A stretch of DNA of 6,635 nucleotides. Source: an uncultured Acetatifactor sp. GTDB taxonomy: Bacteria > Bacillota > Clostridia > Lachnospirales > Lachnospiraceae. Location: NCBI GenBank assembly GCA_910584435.1, contig CAJUAP010000099.1, positions 1 to 6,635 of the forward strand, given 5' to 3'. Below, one piece after another: positions 6,223 to 6,635 of the stretch. The notes under the pieces are model-generated. The model was given only the letters and a program-made list of their open reading frames with translations. It had not been told where the DNA came from and ran no database searches. Within the stretch, counting starts at the first letter, position 1. Every line of letters starts with the position of its first letter. A program made the position numbers and the translations under genes.

Positions 6223-6635
6223 ATGGCACAAAATCCTATTGTCACCATTACAATGAAAGGCGGAGATATCATCCGTCTGGAGCTTTATCCTGAGACAGCA
6301 CCCATTTCCGTCAACAATTTTATCAGTCTTATCCATAAGAAATTTTATGACGGCCTGATTTTCCATCGGGTTATCAAGGGCTTTATGATTCAGGGCGGCT
6401 GTCCTGAAGGCACCGGCATGGGCGGCCCCGGCTACTGCATCAAGGGAGAATTTGCTCAAAACGGCGTGGAGAACCCTCTGAAGCATACCGAAGGGGTGCT
6501 CTCCATGGCAAGATCCATGGATCCTGATTCCGCCGGCTCCCAGTTCTTCATTATGCACAAGACAAGCCCGCATTTGGACGGCGCTTATGCGGCATTTGGG
6601 AAAGTGATTGAAGGTATGGAAGTGGTGAACCGCAT
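6223..6635 (+). CDS. ppiB: Cyclophilin-type peptidyl-prolyl cis-trans isomerase, 3' end cut by the window
   Basis: The first 137 codons are present. The protein isomerises Xaa-Pro bonds and assists folding. There is no signal peptide, so it should be cytoplasmic. Family motifs are clear. FHRVIKGFMIQGG (47-59) carries the catalytic Arg49, with Phe54 and Gln57. MARSMDPDSAGSQFFI (95-110) is the central substrate-pocket block, and HLDGAYAAFGKV (117-128) is the usual closing motif. At 117, where human cyclophilin A has a cyclosporin-contacting Trp, there is a His, so weak cyclosporin binding would be expected. The ATG has AAGGA about eleven bases upstream. The gene diverges from the butyrate operon and the HD-GYP relic, and nothing ties it functionally to them. 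The end lies beyond the right edge. Confidence 0.95.
   Translation, partial: MAQNPIVTITMKGGDIIRLELYPETAPISVNNFISLIHKKFYDGLIFHRVIKGFMIQGGCPEGTGMGGPGYCIKGEFAQNGVENPLKHTEGVLSMARSMDPDSAGSQFFIMHKTSPHLDGAYAAFGKVIEGMEVVNR

Noticed and set aside
5947..6573. Minus-strand open frame of 208 residues
   Set aside because: Most of it is the antisense of the clear cyclophilin gene and its promoter. Only the last part (below about 6130) could be coding debris, and it is listed separately.

Overview
The window holds the main part of a butyryl-CoA (butyrate-pathway) operon of a Firmicute, most likely a clostridial gut anaerobe of the Lachnospiraceae type. This assignment rests on the gene order thl-crt-hbd-bcd-etfB, strong GGAGG-type ribosome binding sites in front of most of its genes, and the close resemblance of every protein to clostridial homologues. 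It is an inference from sequence reading alone. No database search was run.

Layout. From about 5473 down to 218 on the minus strand run thiolase (thl), crotonase (crt), 3-hydroxybutyryl-CoA dehydrogenase (hbd), butyryl-CoA dehydrogenase (bcd) and the electron-transfer flavoprotein beta subunit (etfB). All five are full length with their key catalytic or signature residues present. The gaps between them are 68-124 bases, with no convincing terminator in any, so they are probably co-transcribed from one promoter just upstream of thl (about 5445-5473). The alpha subunit gene etfA is expected beyond the left edge but is not in the window. Between the etfB stop and the left edge lies an array of direct repeats with a 58-60 base spacing. 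Stem-loops sit in the thl-crt and crt-hbd gaps.

Upstream of the operon (5474-6222) there is no intact gene. The clearest content is a decayed minus-strand HD-GYP-type signalling gene. Its conserved His-Asp region is joined directly to the domain's C-terminal tail, so the middle of the domain, including the GYP motif, is missing. Further possible coding debris lies behind it. On the plus strand, diverging from all this, a cytoplasmic cyclophilin-type peptidyl-prolyl isomerase starts at 6223 and is cut by the right edge.

How the genes work together. Thl condenses two acetyl-CoA to acetoacetyl-CoA. Hbd reduces it to 3-hydroxybutyryl-CoA, Crt dehydrates that to crotonyl-CoA, and Bcd with EtfAB reduces crotonyl-CoA to butyryl-CoA. 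In clostridia the last step is coupled by electron bifurcation to ferredoxin reduction. The final butyrate-releasing enzyme (CoA-transferase or butyrate kinase) is not in the window. The pathway itself is well known. The less ordinary parts are the repeat array inside the operon, the internally deleted HD-GYP relic, and the strong stem-loop between thl and crt.
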